Both the position numbers and the translations under genes were made by a program. Under the pieces are notes generated by a model. The model was not told the origin of the DNA, made no database searches, and saw only the letters and a program-made list of their open reading frames with translations. Below are positions 6,946 through 13,696 of a DNA stretch of 13,696 bases, in pieces. The stretch lies in the NCBI GenBank assembly GCA_002339355.1, contig DDKQ01000022.1:1-13696 (forward strand), read 5' to 3'. Within the stretch, counting starts at the first letter, position 1. Every line of letters begins with the position of its first letter. Origin of the DNA: Candidatus Subteraquimicrobium carltonvillense. Lineage in GTDB: Bacteria; Actinomycetota; Aquicultoria; Subteraquimicrobiales; Subteraquimicrobiaceae.

Positions 6946-7233
6946 TCATCGAGTAAAAGTCAAGTCCTCGACCTATTAGTACCACTCGGCTCAACCCATT
7001 GCTGGGCTTACACCTGTGGCCTATCAACCAGGTAGTCTACCTGGGGTCTTACTCCTAAGGATGGGAGACCTAATCTTGGAGTAGGCTTCGCGCTTAGATG
7101 CCTTCAGCGCTTATCCCTTCCGAACATAGCTACCCAGCGATGCCCTTGGCAGAACAACTGGTACACCAGAGGTCCGTTCGTCCCGGTCCTCTCGTACTGG
7201 GGACGACTCTCCTCAAGTCTCCTGCGCCCGCAA

Positions 7234-7265
<32 letters not shown>

Positions 7266-7266
7266 A

Positions 7267-7319
<53 letters not shown>

Positions 7320-7341
7320 ATCCAGCCCCAGGATGCGATGG

Positions 7342-7377
<36 letters not shown>

Positions 7378-7394
7378 GACTCTTGGGGGAGATG

Positions 7395-7433
<39 letters not shown>

Positions 7434-7587
7434 CGGCCATTCCACGCTGAGCCGCCGGATCACTAGGTCCGACTTTCGTCCCTGCTCCCCATGTACGGGT
7501 CGCAGTCAGGCTCCCTTCTGCCCTTACACTCAACGCGCGATTGCCGACCGCGCTGAGGGAACCTTTGAGCACCTCCGTTACCATTTG

Positions 7588-7620
<33 letters not shown>

Positions 7621-7768
7621 ACACTGTCCCCAAACAGGATAACTGTTGGGGTTAGAACCCCACTACGACAAGGGTGGTATCTCAAGGGCGGCTCCACCCC
7701 GACTGGCGTCGGGGCTTCACTGCCTCCCACCTATCCTGCACATGACGCAGCAAAGTCCAATGTCAAGC

Positions 7769-7799
<31 letters not shown>

Positions 7800-7899
7800 A
7801 GTTGCGGGTAACTCGCATCTTCACGAGTAGTACAATTTCGCCGAGCCCCTCGTCGAGACAGCGCCCAAGTCGTTACGCCTTTCGTGCAGGTCGGAACTT

Positions 7900-8672
<773 letters not shown>

Positions 8673-9404
8673 AGGTTTAGAGCTTCTCTCCCGACAAAGT
8701 CGGGAGATAACCCGTCCCCTTAACCTTCCGGCACCGGGCAGGCGTCAGCCCCTATACTTCGCCTCGCGGCTTAGCAGAGACCTGTGTTTTTAGTAAACAG
8801 TCGCCTGGGCTGTTTCTCTGCAACCTCTTCACGCTCCCCCCGTGAGGAGTTCACGCTAATGAGGCACCCCTTCTCCCAAAGTTACGGGGTCATTTTGCCG
8901 AGTTCCTTAACGAGGGTTTGCTCGATCGCCTGAGTATCCTCTACCCGCCTACCTGCGTCGGTTTACGGTACGGGCACCAAGTCGCTTGCTAGAGGTTTTT
9001 CTCGGCAGTGTGGGATCAGTCACTTCGCCTAAATTGGCTCGTCATCACACCTTAGGGTTAATACGAGGACGGATTTGCCTATCCTCGCCCCCTACGTGCT
9101 TAAACGCGGACGACCAACGCCGCGATGGCCTACCCTTCTGCGTCACCCCATCGCTTCACCCCGAAGGGAACGCGACCTGGTGGCGCTGGAATATCAACCA
9201 GCTGTCCATCGCCTACGCCTTTCGGCCTCGGCTTAGGTCCCGGCTAACCCTGGGCGGATTAACCTTCCCCAGGAAACCTTAGGCTTACGGCGTCCCGATT
9301 TCTCATCGGGATCTCGCTACTTATACCGGCATTCTCTCTTCCCTACAGTCCACCAAGCCTTGCGACTCAACTTCGTCCCGCAGGGAATGCTCCCCTACCG
9401 CGCC

Positions 9405-9587
9405 CTTCGTTCTCACTTCTAAACTCACCTTCACAAAGCTTATCCCCTTGGATTCGCTTCACAAAGCTTATCCCCTTGGATTCGCTTCACAAAGCTTATC
9501 CCCTTGGGATAATTTGGTGTTCGAAACGATTCCATCGTTTCTCACACGAAATTTAACGGAATATTGAATCAACAAGTGAGAACGAAG
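9405..9587 (-). other. intervening sequence in helix 45 of 23S rRNA
   Basis: Between the conserved segments CGAAGCTGTGG and GGTAGGGGAGC, where E. coli has the short helix 45 (about 1164-1185), the window has some 180 extra bases. They are bounded by a perfect 14-bp complementary pair, CTTCGTTCTCACTT at 9405-9418 and its complement at 9574-9587. Helix 45 is a known site of intervening sequences that RNase III excises without religation, as in Salmonella, leaving fragmented 23S. Whether this one is excised cannot be told from the sequence. No open reading frame of note lies inside. Confidence 0.82.
9429..9507 (-). repeat. three tandem copies of a 28-base unit in the helix 45 insertion
   Basis: The plus-strand unit begins CTTCACAAAGCTTATCCCC and is 28 bases long. 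Copies 1 (9429-9456) and 2 (9457-9484) are identical; copy 3 (9485-9507) matches for its first 23 bases. Perfect identity suggests recent slippage or unequal exchange inside an rRNA gene. Confidence 0.9.
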
Positions 9588-9647
9588 TTCGCCCACAGCT
9601 TCGGTGATGAGCTTAAGCCCCGTTAAATTTTCGGCGCAGAATCGCTT

Positions 9648-9678
<31 letters not shown>

Positions 9679-9681
9679 ATA

Positions 9682-9714
<33 letters not shown>

Positions 9715-10879
9715 CGATTCCACATCCTTCTCCACTTAGCTCACACTTTGGGACCTTAGCTGGTGGTCTGGGCTGTTCCCCTTTTGACCATGAAGCTTAT
9801 CCCCCACAGTCTGACTCCCAAGCTCTCAAGCTTTGGTATTCGGAGTTTGGCTGGGTTTGGTAACCTGTTAGGGCCCCTAGCCCAACCAGTGCTCTACCCC
9901 CAAAGCTAAACACCTGAGGCTAGCCCTAAAGCTATTTCGGGGAGAACCAGCTATCACTGAGTTTGATTAGCCTTTCACCCCTATCCACAGCTCATCCCCT
10001 GGTTTTTCAACACCAGTGGGTCCGGGCCTCCATCCCGTTTTACTGAGACTTCACCCTGGCCATGGATAGATCACTCAGCTTCGGGTCTACGACACGCAAC
10101 TAAACGCCCTATTAGGACTCGCTTTCGCTACGACTCCGGCCGATTCATCGGCCTTAACCTCGCTACGCACCGTAACTCGCCGGTTCATTCTACAAAAGGC
10201 ACGCCGTCACCATATCGGCACCCAAAAGGATAACCGATAGAGGGCTCCGACTGCTTGTAAGCACATGGTTTCAGGTTCTATTTCACTCCCCTCAACGGGG
10301 TTCTTTTCATCTTTCCCTCACGGTACTAGTCCACTATCGGTCGCTGGGGAGTATTTAGCCTTAACCCGTGGTCGGGCCAGATTCCCACAGGATTTCCCGT
10401 GTCCCGTGGTACTCAGGAAACTACCGGGAGACTTAAGGATTTCGTCTACGGGGCTTTCACCCTCTCTGGCGGACTTTTCCAAGCCCTTCGACTACCCTTA
10501 AGTTTTTTAACTCCCTGGCACTTCTGCAGCAGCGCCTGGTAGCTCCTACAACCCCAGTTGGGCAGCACCTGCAGGTTTAACACCCAACTGGTTTGGGCTG
10601 TTCCCTTTTCGCTCGCCACTACTCAGGGAATCGCACTCGCTTTCTTTTCCTCGGGGTACTAAGATGTTTCAGTTCCCCCGGTTGTCCTCCACACCCTATG
10701 TATTCAGATGTGGATAGCTCCGGTTTAGCAGAGCTGGGTTTCCCCATTCGGAGACCCCCGGATCAAAGGCTGTTTGCGCCTCCCCGAGGCTTATCGCAGC
10801 TTACCACGTCCTTTATCGATCCCAGCACCAAGACATCCACCATATGCCCTTAGTAACTTGACCTATGGATACTCGACTT

Positions 10880-10902
10880 CCGCTATGTAGTTTTCAAGGT
10901 GC
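10880..10902 (-). promoter_or_regulatory. boxA-like antitermination element and 5' arm of the 23S processing stem
   Basis: On the minus strand the sequence GCACCTTGAAAACTACATAG resembles the boxA-containing segment found before 23S genes of Firmicutes, a site for NusB/S10-dependent antitermination. It also forms the processing stem with 6923-6945. It follows directly after the terminator-like hairpin. Confidence 0.6.
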
Positions 10903-10923
10903 AAAAAAGCCAGCGAAGCTGGC
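10903..10923 (-). terminator. intrinsic-terminator-like hairpin inside the 16S-23S spacer
   Basis: On the minus strand GCCAGC TTC GCTGGC is a perfect 6-bp stem (or 5-bp with loop CTTCG) followed immediately by six T residues. This is a textbook intrinsic terminator form, but it lies between 16S and 23S. Confidence 0.7.
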
Positions 10924-11059
10924 CTATAACCGCTTTCCTGTTAAACTTCGCTTAATCCAAATTAACTAAATGAATTTTAACTTCCTGATCAAATCCTCTT
11001 GGCTCCCATTTAGTTGATCTCTCAAAACTGAACAGTGTGCCGTATTTTTCATACTCCTT
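10924..11059 (-). other. 16S-23S internal transcribed spacer without tRNA genes
   Basis: The whole spacer is only about 195 bases. I find no tRNA cloverleaf; the usual tRNA-Ile and tRNA-Ala genes are absent. It holds the 3' arm of the 16S processing stem (11013-11041), an AACTAAATG/CATTTAGTT inverted repeat, and the terminator-like hairpin at its 23S end. Confidence 0.85.
11013..11041 (-). other. 3' arm of the 16S rRNA processing stem
   Basis: It is complementary to 12705-12733 at 27 of 29 positions. The pairing encloses the whole 16S gene and is the expected substrate for RNase III. Confidence 0.85.
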
Positions 11060-12641
<1,582 letters not shown>

Positions 12642-12704
12642 AACTTTTAGCTCTCAGCCATCACTTTCACCGATGGCCAATCGCTTAATTCCTTGCTAAC
12701 CCAG

Positions 12705-12733
12705 GGCACACTGTTCAGTTTTCAAAGATCAAC
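12705..12733 (-). promoter_or_regulatory. boxA-like element and 5' arm of the 16S processing stem
   Basis: On the minus strand GATCTTTGAAAACTGAACAG matches the boxA region of Firmicutes rRNA leaders, which recruits Nus factors for antitermination. The same bases pair with 11013-11041. It lies in the leader between promoter P2 and 16S. Confidence 0.7.
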
Positions 12734-12742
12734 CATTAAGGT

Positions 12743-12771
12743 ATTTAACATATTAAAAACTTTACTGTCAA
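12743..12771 (-). promoter_or_regulatory. rRNA promoter P2
   Basis: TTGACA (12771-12766) and TTAAAT (12748-12743) are spaced by 17 bases on the minus strand. The -35 is perfect and the -10 matches 4/6. Transcription would start near 12736, about 95 bases before 16S and upstream of boxA. Confidence 0.6.
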
Positions 12772-12781
12772 GCTCGACTTG

Positions 12782-12813
12782 AAAAAAATGTCGCTGAACA
12801 TTTTTCAGCGACA
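12782..12813 (-). terminator. intrinsic terminator between the two promoters
   Basis: On the minus strand TGTCGCTGAA (12813-12804) pairs perfectly with TTCAGCGACA (12798-12789) around a 5-base loop, and seven T residues follow. It could end tyrS transcripts, end a short RNA made from the promoter at 12930-12959, or act as an attenuator in the rRNA leader. Confidence 0.85.
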
Positions 12814-12923
12814 AGTTGACAATCTGCTTTTGTCCAGATTGAAGATCACTTACCTATGGACTTGTCGCCTCCAGTTCGTATAAACTTTTCAAATCTCACA
12901 CCCGCACATCCAGTGCTCACACC
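12782..12923 (-). ncRNA. candidate ~140-nt leader or small RNA with terminator/antiterminator choice
   Basis: The unit runs from the strong promoter at 12930-12959 to the terminator at 12782-12813. Segment A (GCGACAAGT on the minus strand, 12868-12860) is perfectly complementary over 9 bases to segment B (ACTTGTCGC, 12816-12808). B includes most of the 5' arm of the terminator, so A:B pairing and the terminator exclude each other. Between A and B lies a 7-bp hairpin (CAATCTG/CAGATTG, 12820-12841). This layout is typical of transcription attenuators and riboswitches, but a free small RNA is also possible. Confidence 0.5.
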
Positions 12924-12929
12924 AATATG

Positions 12930-12959
12930 ATAATAGCACCTGCCATAATTATTTGTCAA
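12930..12959 (-). promoter_or_regulatory. strong promoter P1 downstream of tyrS
   Basis: On the minus strand TTGACA (12959-12954) and TATTAT (12935-12930) are separated by 18 bases, with 6/6 and 5/6 consensus matches. The -35 lies only 12 bases after the tyrS stop. Transcription would start near 12923. Confidence 0.7.
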
Positions 12960-12971
12960 CTTAATTTGAGT

Positions 12972-13696
12972 CTAGCAAATTTCCTCTTCCCCACCTGCAA
13001 AATATATCCATCTCTTAATTTCGATGTCAATATCCAGAGACTGGATAACCTTCCCATTTAACTTGACCCCACCCTGTTGTATAAGACGCCTCGCCTCACT
13101 GCTTGTTTTGGCAAATCCAACTGAGGTTAGGAGCCTCACTATCCAAATCTTTTTATCCTTCAAAAGCTCTCTGGATACCAAAACATCAGGTATCTGGGAT
13201 GGCAACCCCTCCTCTTTAAAAATGGTGTCGAATTCTCTTTCGGCCCACACTGCAGCCGAATGACCGTGGTATAGTGTGACGACCTCTCGCGCCAATCGAC
13301 GTTTAGCCTTAGCGGGGTGGAGTGTCCCTTGCTCTAAACCCTGGTTTATCTCCTCTACCTCACCATTTAATAGATCGGTTGTGAGATAAAAATACTTTAT
13401 CATTAACTCGTCGGGGATGGACATAATCTTTCCGAACATCTCTTCAGGAGGATCGGTCAAACCCACGTGATTTCCCAAACTTTTACTCATCTTTTGCTTT
13501 CCATCAATTCCCTCCAAAATGGGCATAGTTATTACGACCTGTGGTTCCTGCCCGGACTCCCGCTGAAGATCTCTACCTGCAAGCATATTAAATATTTGAT
13601 CGGTCCCCCCGATTTCTATATCGGCATGGAGAACTATTGAATCATAGGCTTGCATCACAGGATAAAGAAACTCGTGAAGCCCGATGGGAAAACCCT
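12972..13696 (-). CDS. tyrS: tyrosyl-tRNA synthetase, C-terminal part
   Basis: The window holds about 241 residues of the 3' part of the gene; the frame is open to the window edge, so the N-terminal HIGH-motif region lies outside. The visible part begins GFPIGLHEFLYPVMQAYDS and carries the tyrosine-binding block IEIGGTDQIFNMLAGR. The class I signature KMSKS follows as DGKQKMSKSLGN. The C-terminus is an S4 RNA-binding domain (LLTSVGFAKTSSEARRLIQQGGVKLNGK) that contacts tRNA. The enzyme charges tRNA-Tyr in the cytoplasm. The GGTDQ form and the S4 tail suggest the longer TyrS/TyrZ bacterial type of around 400 residues. Its stop codon is followed almost at once by promoter P1 of the rRNA region. 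Confidence 0.95.
   Translation of the reverse strand, partial: GFPIGLHEFLYPVMQAYDSIVLHADIEIGGTDQIFNMLAGRDLQRESGQEPQVVITMPILEGIDGKQKMSKSLGNHVGLTDPPEEMFGKIMSIPDELMIKYFYLTTDLLNGEVEEINQGLEQGTLHPAKAKRRLAREVVTLYHGHSAAVWAEREFDTIFKEEGLPSQIPDVLVSRELLKDKKIWIVRLLTSVGFAKTSSEARRLIQQGGVKLNGKVIQSLDIDIEIKRWIYFAGGEEEIC

Noticed and set aside
8975..9200. Possible actinobacterial ~100-nt insertion near helix 54 of 23S
   Set aside because: On comparison with the E. coli sequence from memory, the segment has the ordinary bacterial length and blocks; the extra stem is absent. It therefore does not support assignment to classical Actinomycetota.
10924..11059. tRNA gene in the 16S-23S spacer
   Set aside because: I looked for a TTCGA-type T arm and acceptor pairing on the minus strand and found none.

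Overview
The window is bacterial, dominated by one rRNA operon on the minus strand with single-copy protein genes on either side. Base composition is moderate. The 16S sequence, the Firmicutes-style boxA elements and a CCA-adding enzyme of the type I associate with actinobacteria point to a Gram-positive-related (Terrabacteria) lineage, probably an uncultured anaerobe. I cannot place it more finely: the ~100-nt 23S insertion typical of classical Actinomycetota is absent.

Left part (1-6760). On the plus strand lie a Memo-family gene, a 400-base intergenic region that can fold into a three-way-junction RNA, a DUF1015 gene starting at TTG, and a 63-residue cysteine-rich DUF6485 gene. Convergent to these, on the minus strand and in order of transcription, are a small membrane protein, an excisionase-type HTH protein preceded by an array of GATTACA inverted repeats, a PflX-type radical SAM protein, and a CCA tRNA nucleotidyltransferase whose 5' end looks shifted by one base.

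Right part (6838-13696), also minus strand. The 3' part of tyrS is followed by a strong promoter, a leader of about 140 nt ending in an intrinsic terminator that competes with a possible antiterminator, a second promoter, 16S rRNA, a spacer without tRNA genes, 23S rRNA and a terminator. No 5S gene follows the 23S.

The most striking content is inside the 23S gene. A 710-nt group I intron (7900-8609) sits after the nucleotide equivalent to E. coli U1951. P1 to P9 can be drawn from the sequence, and P8 carries a single-motif LAGLIDADG homing endonuclease gene whose last codons form part of the ribozyme core. A separate ~180-nt intervening sequence with three tandem copies of a 28-base unit expands helix 45. 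The rRNA spacer also contains an intrinsic-terminator-like hairpin directly before the 23S boxA. Mature 23S here therefore appears to need splicing, may be fragmented, and must be transcribed through a terminator.
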